Origin: an uncultured Muribaculaceae bacterium
Lineage (GTDB): Bacteria > Bacteroidota > Bacteroidia > Bacteroidales > Muribaculaceae
Direction: 5' to 3'
DNA: 9,402 bases
Assembly: GCA_910579675.1 (NCBI GenBank)
Contig: CAJTUF010000009.1
Span: 97,584-106,985 of the forward strand
Of this stretch, positions 1-6,498 are shown piece after piece. The notes under the pieces were generated by a model. It saw nothing but the letters and a program-made list of their open reading frames with translations. It had not been told where the DNA came from and did not search any database. Position 1 is the first letter of the stretch. Each line of letters begins with the position of its first letter. The position numbers and the translations under genes were made by a program.

Positions 1-44
1 CCATAGCATCCAACGAAAGGTGGAAGAAGCGATCGACAAGGCTG

Positions 45-74
45 TTGTGATTTGCTTTATTTTTAGTACCTTTG
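45..74 (+). promoter_or_regulatory. Promoter embedded in CRISPR repeat (second-last copy)
   Basis: The repeat holds TTG at 45-47 and TACCTTTG at 67-74, separated by 19 bases. This fits the Bacteroidota primary sigma-factor promoter (-33 TTTG, -7 TAnnTTTG, spacing about 19-20). The start site would fall near 79-84, inside the repeat's 3' end, so a transcript would contain the whole next spacer followed by the tracr-pairing half of the next repeat. Repeat-borne promoters that make individual crRNAs are established for type II-C arrays of Neisseria; here it is inferred from the motif. Confidence 0.65.
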
Positions 75-121
75 CACCATAGCATCCAACGCCTCAGATC
101 TGTCAGACCATACCCGCCACG

Positions 122-151
122 TTGTGATTTGCTTTATTTTTAGTACCTTTG
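122..151 (+). promoter_or_regulatory. Promoter embedded in the last CRISPR repeat
   Basis: This is the same TTG (122-124) and TACCTTTG (144-151) pair as in the preceding repeat, 19 bases apart. Because no repeat follows, a transcript starting near 156-161 cannot become a normal crRNA. It would run through the trailer and stop at the hairpin at 217-258, giving a short orphan RNA of roughly 100 bases. Confidence 0.55.
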
Positions 152-167
152 CACCATAGCATCCAAC

Positions 168-216
168 TGACCTCAAATAACAGTCTGTAAATAAAGACTA
201 TACGAGGCGCGTTAGG
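168..216. other. Array-flanking trailer sequence
   Basis: These are 49 AT-rich bases between the last repeat and the terminator, with no open frame of note. A weak hairpin (AGTCT at 182-186 with AGACT at 195-199) is the only structure seen. By transcription direction this is the downstream flank of the array. Whether new spacers were once added at this side or at the far side cannot be decided here. Confidence 0.4.
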
Positions 217-258
217 AATAAAAAAAGCGGTAGCTCAATCAGCTCCGCTTTTTTTATT
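217..258. terminator. Bidirectional Rho-independent terminator between array and cas operon
   Basis: A 14-bp perfect stem pairs 217-230 with 245-258, with an additional AGCT/AGCT pairing (232-235 with 241-244) closing a CAATC loop. Seven A residues lie on the left and seven T on the right, so the hairpin carries a U-tract in both directions. It sits 23 bases past the cas2 stop codon and 49 bases past the last repeat. It can end both the minus-strand cas operon transcript and plus-strand array transcripts. Confidence 0.85.
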
Positions 259-281
259 TCCTTACTTTTGCAGCAGATCAA

Positions 282-458
282 TCAGAATAGCTCCAACTGC
301 ACACTACAGGTCTCGGGCTTGGCTTTCTTGCGGCCTTCATAAATCTTTATCTCCGAAAACTGCTTGTCGGTAAGCTGCATGATGCACACCTTTCCATCGG
401 GTGGTATGATTGATGACACCCGGCCTATATGCACTGCTGCATTTTCGCGGCTTGGTGA
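282..458 (-). pseudogene. cas2: cas2 remnant (C-terminal half)
   Basis: This reading frame encodes SPSRENAAVHIGRV, then a stretch with PPDGKV and LTDKQF, and ends in QLELF before a TGA stop at 282-284. These are the conserved C-terminal features of Bacteroidota type II-C Cas2, the small partner of Cas1 in the spacer integration complex. About 58 codons remain of a usual ~110. The N-terminal half, which carries the first beta strand and its conserved Asp, is missing. The sequence instead runs straight into the cas1 remnant in another frame; the break lies around 453-466. The surviving codons have no stop or frameshift, so the loss looks fairly recent. The tail residues (SIY) just before SPSREN might also derive from cas2. 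A short product could start at a GTG/ATG at 471-476, but it could not be a functional Cas2. Confidence 0.88.
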
Positions 459-462
459 ATAT

Positions 463-679
463 ATGCTTGCCATCACACACTATCACAGCGGTATTGTTGG
501 CCAGGAGAGCGGCCAGCAATGCCGATGTGATAGTGACGCAATGACTCTCTACCATCACTACCCCTATATCCTCGATCGGGCGGGTGAGAGCCTCGGTCGG
601 AACGGGTGTCGATCACCATCTGCGCGTTTTTTAGCGACAGATGGGCCGGATTGGTAAAGGCGAGTGTCTGCTTTATCAT
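463..679 (-). pseudogene. cas1: cas1 remnant (N-terminal quarter, frameshifted)
   Basis: The ATG at 679-677 lies two bases past the cas9 stop codon, the normal operon position for cas1. The frame reads MIKQTLAFTNPAHLSLKN, the classic start of type II-C Cas1, the spacer integrase. Near 601 the frame is lost: similarity resumes in the next frame with PIEDIGVVMVESHCVTIT, then ANNTAVIVCDGKH at about 463-510. One extra base, for example in the AA pair at 601-602, would explain this. After KH the sequence jumps into the cas2 C-terminal half. About 72 of a usual ~300 residues remain, so the catalytic Glu/His/Asp metal site, which lies in the C-terminal domain of Cas1, is gone. Two independent lesions (frameshift and deletion) make this a true pseudogene rather than a single sequencing error. 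Confidence 0.9.
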
Positions 680-681
680 TA

Positions 682-3600
682 TTACAGAGGGATGATCTCT
701 CCGGTAAGCGACACCTTCACCTTGCGGGGAGTGAGCGCGGCAAGCGCACCTGACGACTGTATCCTTAGGACACTTTTCATAACCTTTGCCTCATTAGATT
801 CATCTACCGTGGTCTCTGTATGGCCTCTAAAACGATAATCACTATTTGATATCGTTTGCACACGGTAGAGATGTCTGGCGAGGGTCGATTGATCGCCTGC
901 GGCCACGGCGTCGGCAAATGCCTCGTCGCCCATGCCGAGAACAAACATATCGTTGCGCCTCATGCTTTGGATAAACTGCCATCCCGGCATAGGCAACGAT
1001 GCTGCTATCTCGGCTGCCACAGCCTCGTCGGCTATATACTCAAGGCGCACCCAGGCTGCCGCAGGATCGGTAACCACGGCCGGGATGCCATTGAGCTTGC
1101 GCCGTATGGCGCCCCACCTTGATGTGATCATAGAGCACTCCTTGCCATTCTCATCGCGGTAGAATGCAACATGGTGATTGTCGCCGGTCTTTGCCAAGCC
1201 TATGATCTTGCCACTGCCATCCTTGCGCACACCGGCGAGAGAGCCCGCATTAAGACCTGTCATGCATCGTACACTCTTGATAGGCATCGGCGAGCCTTTG
1301 AGGCATATAGGATCAGCATTCACGCTGTTTTGGAAGAGCTTCTGATTGCCGCCACACTCATCGTAGCGCTCAGCCACTGCCTCGCGCACAGCTTTGTCGA
1401 CGATATACTTGACATCGGTAGCCTTTAGTCCGTCCACTTTGTAGCGGAGCACTATCTCTTCGCGATAGCAAGGGATTGTGTCAAGAGTATGCTGCTCGCC
1501 ATTTATCACCACTGTAAAGGGTGATTTCTTGAGAGCCTTGAGCGCTTTTGCCACATCATTGCCGGCATCGGCAATGCGGCGCTCGATCTCTTCGCGCACC
1601 TCGTTGTTGACCACAAGGTGCGGATTCTGAAACGCATCCTTATAGGCCTTGGCGCCATCATACACCCTGATGCGGCCATATATGGATTCTTCATGGAGAG
1701 AGCCGCGCGGAACTACGATGCCCGTCTGACTCAGGACGCGCTTACCTCCGCGGCGTATGTAGCGTTTGGCCGGGGTGGCAAGTCTGACACCCCGCTTGAG
1801 CGATATGGCTATCTCAGACACTCTCGACGCCACATCCTCAACCGTGAAATGAGGTCGGGTAGCAGCCCACTTGGTGAGCAACGAGGAGTTGTCTCGCAGC
1901 TCAACATTCTCCTGAGTCAGATCGTCAAACAGATTGCCATGCTGGGATGAAAGATTATTGAGCCGCTGCACATAGCCCTGAGTGGTGAGCGCTATGGTGA
2001 GGGCATCAATGGCATGATGGCGATGGTCAAGACGCTTGGTCCAACCCTTGATGCGGGCACGGACATGCTTCTGACCGCGATGTTCATACTCCTCGTTTTC
2101 TACCAGGCCGGCAAGTTGATACTTGTCGACATTGAGATCGTGGAGAATATTGTCGTAGCCCCAGGCGTGGCGGAAAAAACCGGTCACGGCACCCGACGAT
2201 GCCCACACATTGCGGATGGTGCCGCGAAGGATCTCAAGCGCCTTGCGGGCTATATACTGACTCTGCCTGAGGTCGCGCTCGATGAAGTCGGTGGGGATCT
2301 CGCTCTGCTTCATCAGCAGATATGAGTGCTTGCGGCGCGAGATCTTGCCATCGGCATAGAGATTGTCGACACGCTGCTCGTAAGCGGCAAATTTATCGCC
2401 GCCGAGGCTCGACATATAGTCGTAGGCGGTGCGGTTGCCTTTATCATGGTTACACTTATGGCAGGCGCAGGTTTTGTTGGCAAAGCTGTCGTCGAAATAG
2501 AGCGAGCGCGGGATGATATGCTCCACCTCGGCATCGTGGCTCTCAAGAAATTCCTTGTCTTTTACTTCAATGCCGCAATACATGCATACCTTTCCGCTCT
2601 CCTCCCACATCTTGTATTTCTGGATGCGGCTACGCGACGGTCTGATGCCAAATTCTCTGATCTTGGCTTCGATATCGGCATTTTCCTTCTCGTTTTTAGA
2701 TATCGACTGGGTGGCGCGGACCCTTTCCTCGCTGCTCTGCTTGAGCTGACGGGCCAGCTCGACCCGCGCTTCGTCGATCGCACCATACCGCTCGACAAGG
2801 GCGTTGACCACATTGATCATCTGATTGAGAATCTTTTCGACCAACGGCTGCCGCAGGCTATTTTTTTCCAAAAGCTTGAGGCGGTCATCAAGGGGGCGCT
2901 GCGCATTGTCGGCCGAGGTGATGCTGCCGGAGTGGTTGACCCCGATGGCGCCGGCGGCATCGGCATAGGTGATACCGTCCATCAGGCGCGGCAGGAGCTT
3001 GCGCATGAACTTGGCCGAGCGATTGCTGAAACCGGGGGTGACGAAATCTATGGCACACAGGCGGTCTACGACTTCAGGATCGGTGATGCCAAACTGCTTG
3101 CCGAGCGCCCCGGCAAGCTCATCCTTGTCGGAAACTGAATAGAGCAGATGCCACAGTCGGTAGAGCGGTTGTTTTATCACATCGGCCGACACAATGCTGA
3201 GTATCTCTCCGCTATCGGCGTTGACAACACCCGAGTCGACAATGTCGAGATCAAACTTCAGGAGCTCCTCTTTGCCGGGATAATCGCCGAGCGCCGATGC
3301 TATCCTGACATAAGTGTCATTGCCCTTGATGCCTCGGCCTATGGCCTTGTCGGGCACAAAGCCGTCGCTCTTTTTGAGCCCGAGCAGCTTGAGCAGGGTG
3401 GTGGCGGTGAGCTTTTCGTTGGTGTTGAGATAGTCGAAGATGCGTTGGCGCTCCTCTGCGTTCAGGCGGTAAACATAGTCTTTTTTGCGAAGAGCCACCG
3501 GCACCACGCCGTTGAAGAAATCAGCCTCGTCATAGAGCTTCACATCTTTATTTCCACGATTGGCCGAATTGACTATGGTGATATTGTTGATGGCTTCATA

Positions 3601-4464
3601 AAGACGTGTGGCCTGGGCTATGGGTGAGGTGCGTGGAGCCACCTTCGGGCCTACTGTCACTGCGGAGCCATCGGCCTTTTTATGCACGACATGGCTCTCA
3701 AACTCACACATCGACACCAGATGCTTGCACGACTTGAGCGGACGCTGGAAGAATATTATGTCGCGCAGGCGAGCTATCACTTCGTCGGTGAGAATCGCGG
3801 GATAATACCGGGCCTGGACCTGCATGATAGTGTCAAACTCTTCCATATAGGCCTGTCGGGGATACACGGTATCCCTGATCTGGTGCATCACAAAACTGCA
3901 CCCTTTGGCTGTGTGGGTCTCCGACTCCTTCAGCTTGCTGTATTGGTATTGACCTATGGTCATGCCGAGATCTTTGATGTCGGCATAATTACGGTTGACA
4001 CCCTGCACATACTGGGTCTGCTTGGAATCATTACCATCGGTTTTGGCATGGCGGTAGCCGCGCTTCTGGTTAAGGTGCATGAGCACCCGGCCAAGCTCCG
4101 CAAGGGTGATCTGCTTGCCGGGGGTGGCGGCGTCGGCTCTCAGCTGCCACAACTGCATCGGAGAGAGACTGCGCAGAGCAACCTCCGACTTCTGGTCGAT
4201 CATCCCTAATGCCGAGAGAGTGGCTTTGAGTAGAGAGCGACGCATCTTGTATCGGTAGTTGCGTTTGCGGGCTGAGCGCATGAATGTGCGCTTGCCGTTG
4301 ATGGTTTCTGCGCTGCCTTTTTCAAAGTTTTTTGTTTCATCAGGAGAAACAGGTATGATGCGGCAGCCCATATCTATGATGCGAATGGGATTGCGCGAAT
4401 CGTCGGTCTCAATAAGAGCCCAACCCACTGAGCCTATGCCCAAGTCGAGGCCTAAAATTTTCAT
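682..4464 (-). CDS. cas9: CRISPR-associated endonuclease Cas9 (type II-C), 1260 aa
   Basis: Cas9 is the crRNA:tracrRNA-guided nuclease that cuts both strands of invading DNA. Seen in order: RuvC-I LGLDLGIGSVGWAL with D7; Arg-rich bridge helix about 57-82; conserved LNQKRGYRHAK at 131-141; REC lobe to about 550; RuvC-II with E569; HNH with VEHIIPRS (H649), N672 and CxxC pairs (627/630, 668/671) that look zinc-binding; RuvC-III RHHAIDA with H817 and D820; then a C-terminal PAM-interacting region. The HNH stretch FDDSFANK resembles Neisseria-type II-C Cas9. No key residue is missing. The start at 4464 is chosen because RuvC-I must begin a few residues after Met; the 74 in-frame upstream codons run antisense through the tracrRNA gene and the promoters. 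At 1260 residues it is somewhat shorter than many Bacteroidota Cas9 proteins. The cas1 remnant follows directly, so the ancestral order was cas9-cas1-cas2. Confidence 0.97.
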   Translation of the reverse strand: MKILGLDLGIGSVGWALIETDDSRNPIRIIDMGCRIIPVSPDETKNFEKGSAETINGKRTFMRSARKRNYRYKMRRSLLKATLSALGMIDQKSEVALRSLSPMQLWQLRADAATPGKQITLAELGRVLMHLNQKRGYRHAKTDGNDSKQTQYVQGVNRNYADIKDLGMTIGQYQYSKLKESETHTAKGCSFVMHQIRDTVYPRQAYMEEFDTIMQVQARYYPAILTDEVIARLRDIIFFQRPLKSCKHLVSMCEFESHVVHKKADGSAVTVGPKVAPRTSPIAQATRLYEAINNITIVNSANRGNKDVKLYDEADFFNGVVPVALRKKDYVYRLNAEERQRIFDYLNTNEKLTATTLLKLLGLKKSDGFVPDKAIGRGIKGNDTYVRIASALGDYPGKEELLKFDLDIVDSGVVNADSGEILSIVSADVIKQPLYRLWHLLYSVSDKDELAGALGKQFGITDPEVVDRLCAIDFVTPGFSNRSAKFMRKLLPRLMDGITYADAAGAIGVNHSGSITSADNAQRPLDDRLKLLEKNSLRQPLVEKILNQMINVVNALVERYGAIDEARVELARQLKQSSEERVRATQSISKNEKENADIEAKIREFGIRPSRSRIQKYKMWEESGKVCMYCGIEVKDKEFLESHDAEVEHIIPRSLYFDDSFANKTCACHKCNHDKGNRTAYDYMSSLGGDKFAAYEQRVDNLYADGKISRRKHSYLLMKQSEIPTDFIERDLRQSQYIARKALEILRGTIRNVWASSGAVTGFFRHAWGYDNILHDLNVDKYQLAGLVENEEYEHRGQKHVRARIKGWTKRLDHRHHAIDALTIALTTQGYVQRLNNLSSQHGNLFDDLTQENVELRDNSSLLTKWAATRPHFTVEDVASRVSEIAISLKRGVRLATPAKRYIRRGGKRVLSQTGIVVPRGSLHEESIYGRIRVYDGAKAYKDAFQNPHLVVNNEVREEIERRIADAGNDVAKALKALKKSPFTVVINGEQHTLDTIPCYREEIVLRYKVDGLKATDVKYIVDKAVREAVAERYDECGGNQKLFQNSVNADPICLKGSPMPIKSVRCMTGLNAGSLAGVRKDGSGKIIGLAKTGDNHHVAFYRDENGKECSMITSRWGAIRRKLNGIPAVVTDPAAAWVRLEYIADEAVAAEIAASLPMPGWQFIQSMRRNDMFVLGMGDEAFADAVAAGDQSTLARHLYRVQTISNSDYRFRGHTETTVDESNEAKVMKSVLRIQSSGALAALTPRKVKVSLTGEIIPL

Positions 4465-4524
4465 CTGAGGTATGGATATTAGTAATAATAAGGTTATTTT
4501 CTCGAAAAAAAGTATCTTTTTCCA

Positions 4525-4532
4525 CAAAGGTA
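4525..4532 (-). promoter_or_regulatory. cas9 promoter, -7 element TACCTTTG
   Basis: A minus-strand TACCTTTG matches TAnnTTTG and is identical to the element in the CRISPR repeats and the tracrRNA promoter. No clear -33 TTTG is found at the expected 19-20 bases upstream, so the promoter may be weak. Transcription would start near 4516-4521, giving a leader of about 55 AT-rich bases before the cas9 ATG. Confidence 0.6.
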
Positions 4533-4552
4533 ATATTTTTTTACGAATATGA

Positions 4553-4583
4553 TTGGCGCCTACAATTATTTTGTTTACCTTTG
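4553..4583 (+). promoter_or_regulatory. tracrRNA promoter (TTG, 20 bases, TACCTTTG)
   Basis: TTG at 4553-4555 and TACCTTTG at 4576-4583 are 20 bases apart, fitting the Bacteroidota promoter. The predicted start near 4588-4592 coincides with the beginning of the anti-repeat. It diverges from the cas9 promoter, with about 43 bases between the two -7 elements. Confidence 0.75.
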
Positions 4584-4587
4584 CGAT

Positions 4588-4671
4588 GCAAACTAAAAAT
4601 AAGCAAATCACAATAAGGATTTTATCCGTTGTGAAAACATTTCGGGAGGGGCAACTCTCCCGCTTTTTTTT
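4588..4671 (+). ncRNA. tracrRNA for the type II-C Cas9
   Basis: The trans-activating RNA pairs with the repeat part of crRNA and anchors it in Cas9. The anti-repeat at 4592-4613 (ACTAAAAATAAGCAAATCAC then AA) is complementary to repeat positions 2-24, with a single unpaired U on the crRNA side; U4614 can add a G-U pair with repeat G1. It is followed by a small stem GGAT/ATCC (4617-4620 with 4624-4627), corresponding to the nexus hairpin, then GTTGTGAAAACATTT and a terminator hairpin. The length is about 84 bases. It lies upstream of cas9 on the opposite strand. The 5' end is estimated from the promoter; the 3' end from the T-run. Confidence 0.92.
4643..4671 (+). terminator. Rho-independent terminator of the tracrRNA
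   Basis: Stem CGGGAG (4643-4648) pairs with CTCCCG (4657-4662) around an 8-base loop, followed by eight T residues at 4664-4671. In the mature tracrRNA this hairpin would be the last Cas9-bound stem. Confidence 0.9.
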
Positions 4672-4711
4672 GCCCTTTTGGTACACAGCGGCGCTTTGGC
4701 GGCGCTATAAA

Positions 4712-4762
4712 TAGCGGGAGCGGGGCGGCGCCGGTAAGATCCGGCTGCCGCCCCGCTCGCTA
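4712..4762 (-). terminator. Strong GC-rich hairpin downstream of groEL
   Basis: Bases 4719-4734 pair with 4741-4757 (16 bp with one bulged base, loop TAAGAT), and an outer TAGCG/CGCTA pairing extends the stem across a two-base bulge to 4712-4762. It begins 23 bases past the groEL stop. There is no T-run on the minus side, so it may act as a processing or stabilising 3' hairpin or a non-canonical terminator. It also separates groEL from the convergent tracrRNA gene. A second small palindrome, GCTATAAATAGC at 4704-4715, overlaps its left foot. Confidence 0.65.
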
Positions 4763-4785
4763 TGATCGGGTTGGGGAAAAGGCTA

Positions 4786-6423
4786 TTACATCATGCCGCC
4801 CATGCCTCCCATGCCGCCTGCGGGCATGGCGGGAGCGGGATTCTCCTCGGGCTTGTCGGCAATCACACACTCGGTGGTGAGGAACATGCCGGCAATCGAG
4901 GCTGCGTTTTCGAGAGCCACGCGGGTCACCTTGGCGGGATCGATCACGCCTGCGGCGAGGAGGTTCTCATACACGCCGGTACGGGCGTTGTAGCCATAGT
5001 CGGCGGTGCCTTCCTTGACTTTCTGCACCACTACGGCGCCTTCCACTCCGGCGTTGGCCACGATCTGGCGCAGGGGCTCCTCGATGGCACGCTTCACGAT
5101 GGCTATGCCGGTGGTCTCGTCGTCGTTTTCGCCCTTGAGGCCTTCGAGAGCGGCAACGCAGCGGATGTAGGCAACACCGCCGCCGGGCACGATGCCTTCG
5201 GCGATGGCGGCGCGGGTGGCCGAGAGGGCGTCGTCCACGCGGTCTTTCTTCTCCTTCATCTCCACTTCGGAGGGGGCGCCGATGTGGAGCACAGCCACGC
5301 CGCCTGCGAGCTTGGCGAGGCGCTCCTGAAGCTTCTCGCGGTCGTAGTCGCTCTTGGTCTGTTCGATCTGGGCCTTGATCTGGGCCACGCGGGCTGCGAT
5401 CTTATCCTTGTCGCCTGCACCGTTGACGATGGTTGTGGTCTCCTTATTGACGGTAACCTTCTCGGCGCGGCCAAGCACATCGATGGTGGCGCTCTCGAGC
5501 TTCATGCCCTTCTCTTCCGAGATCACTACGCCGCCGGTGAGGATGGCGATATCTTCAAGCATCTCCTTACGGCGGTCGCCGAAGCCGGGGGCCTTGACGG
5601 CACACACCTTAAGAGAACCGCGGAGACGGTTTACGACGAGGGTGGCGAGGGCTTCCTGATCAACATCCTCGGCTATGATGAGAAGGCCGCGGCCGCTCTG
5701 GGCAGTGGCTTCGAGGATGGGAAGCATATCCTTGAGGTTGGAGATCTTCTTGTCGAAGAGGAGGATGAAGGGATTTTCCATCACACACTCCATCTTCTCG
5801 GGGTTGGTCATGAAGTAGGGCGAGATATATCCGCGGTCAAACTGCATGCCCTCAACGATGTCGACGGTGGTCTCGGTGCCCTTGGCCTCGTCGACGGTGA
5901 TCACACCCTCTTTCTTGACGGTCTTCATGGCCTCGGCGATGAGACGGCCGATGGCCTCGTCGTTGTTGGCCGACACGCGGGCCACCGACTCGATCTTGTC
6001 GAAGTCGTCGCCTACGGGCTCAGCCTGAGCCTTGATGCCCTCCACCACGGTGGCCACGGCCTTGTCGATGCCGCGCTTGATGTCCATGGGGTTGGCGCCG
6101 GCGGCCACATTCTTGAGGCCTACGTTGATGATGGCCTGAGCCAGCACGGTGGCGGTGGTGGTGCCGTCGCCGGCATCGTCGCCGGTCTTCGAGGCCACCT
6201 CCTTGACGAGCTGTGCGCCCATGTTCTGGAAGGGATCCTCAAGGCTCACCTCGCGGGCCACGCTCACACCGTCTTTGGTGATGTGGGGAGCACCGAATTT
6301 CTTCTCGATGATCACATTGCGGCCTTTGGGGCCGAGGGTTACCTTAACTGCGTCGGCAAGAGCGTCGACGCCTTTCTTGAGCTCTTCGCGAGCCTTTATC
6401 TCGAATTTGATTTCTTTTGCCAT
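4786..6423 (-). CDS. groEL: 60 kDa chaperonin GroEL, 545 aa
   Basis: GroEL forms the double heptameric ring that folds cytosolic proteins with ATP and the GroES lid. Recognised features: start MAKEIKFEIKAREELKKGVD, phosphate-binding LGPKGRNV (30-37), D51 equivalent to the magnesium/ATP-site Asp, GDGTTTATVLAQAI (85-98), the PGGGVAY segment in the second equatorial part, and a flexible C-terminal GGM-repeat tail ending in MM, typical of GroEL. Length 545 is standard. It lies 75 bases downstream of groES in the same orientation, the usual groES-groEL operon. No Shine-Dalgarno sequence is visible before the ATG, as is common in Bacteroidota. High-GC codon use gives a long open frame on the opposite strand, which is not a gene. 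No lesion is seen. Confidence 0.99.
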   Translation of the reverse strand: MAKEIKFEIKAREELKKGVDALADAVKVTLGPKGRNVIIEKKFGAPHITKDGVSVAREVSLEDPFQNMGAQLVKEVASKTGDDAGDGTTTATVLAQAIINVGLKNVAAGANPMDIKRGIDKAVATVVEGIKAQAEPVGDDFDKIESVARVSANNDEAIGRLIAEAMKTVKKEGVITVDEAKGTETTVDIVEGMQFDRGYISPYFMTNPEKMECVMENPFILLFDKKISNLKDMLPILEATAQSGRGLLIIAEDVDQEALATLVVNRLRGSLKVCAVKAPGFGDRRKEMLEDIAILTGGVVISEEKGMKLESATIDVLGRAEKVTVNKETTTIVNGAGDKDKIAARVAQIKAQIEQTKSDYDREKLQERLAKLAGGVAVLHIGAPSEVEMKEKKDRVDDALSATRAAIAEGIVPGGGVAYIRCVAALEGLKGENDDETTGIAIVKRAIEEPLRQIVANAGVEGAVVVQKVKEGTADYGYNARTGVYENLLAAGVIDPAKVTRVALENAASIAGMFLTTECVIADKPEENPAPAMPAGGMGGMGGMM

Positions 6424-6498
6424 GATTGGGTAGGAGATATGAGTTTATCAGATGTGAATATGACACACACACGGAAGTCTGGTCGCTGATAAGCGCGA

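Larger units (their letters stand above)
1..167 (+). CRISPR. Type II-C CRISPR array, 3' (trailer-side) end, continuing off the left edge
   Basis: Two complete identical 47-base repeats lie at 44-90 and 121-167, and the last 14 bases of a third at 1-14. The repeat begins GTTGTGATTTGC and ends CATAGCATCCAAC. Spacers are 15-43 (29 bases) and 91-120 (30 bases). Repeat length, the GTTGTG start and about 30-base spacers are typical of Bacteroidota type II-C arrays. The crRNA strand is plus, because the tracrRNA anti-repeat at 4592-4613 is complementary to plus-strand transcripts of the repeat 5' half. The array is therefore transcribed toward, and convergent with, the minus-strand cas genes. No repeat decay is visible. 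The total spacer number cannot be known from this window, and the spacers' targets cannot be identified without a search. Confidence 0.97.

Noticed and set aside
15..43. Possible self-targeting of groEL by the first spacer (11 shared bases GCCTTGTCGAT with 6059-6069).
   Set aside because: Eleven matching bases out of 29, with no further match on either side, is within chance and too short for Cas9 targeting.
282..679. Treating the three small minus-strand frames here as separate hypothetical genes.
   Set aside because: Together they match Cas1 N-terminus, Cas1 continuation after a frameshift, and Cas2 C-terminus, in the expected operon order, so a pseudogene remnant explains all of them.
2326..3138. 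A 270-codon plus-strand frame within cas9.
   Set aside because: It overlaps the conserved HNH and RuvC-II coding region on the other strand and shows no family features.
4465..4686. A 74-residue N-terminal extension of Cas9 in the same frame.
   Set aside because: It would be translated through the antisense of the tracrRNA and upstream of the cas9 promoter, and Cas9 RuvC-I is expected within the first ~10 residues, which the ATG at 4464 provides.
4762..6489. A 575-codon open frame on the plus strand opposite groEL, rich in His, Gly, Leu and Ala.
   Set aside because: It is the antisense shadow of the high-GC groEL codons; it has low-complexity composition and no recognisable domain, and groEL on the other strand is certain.
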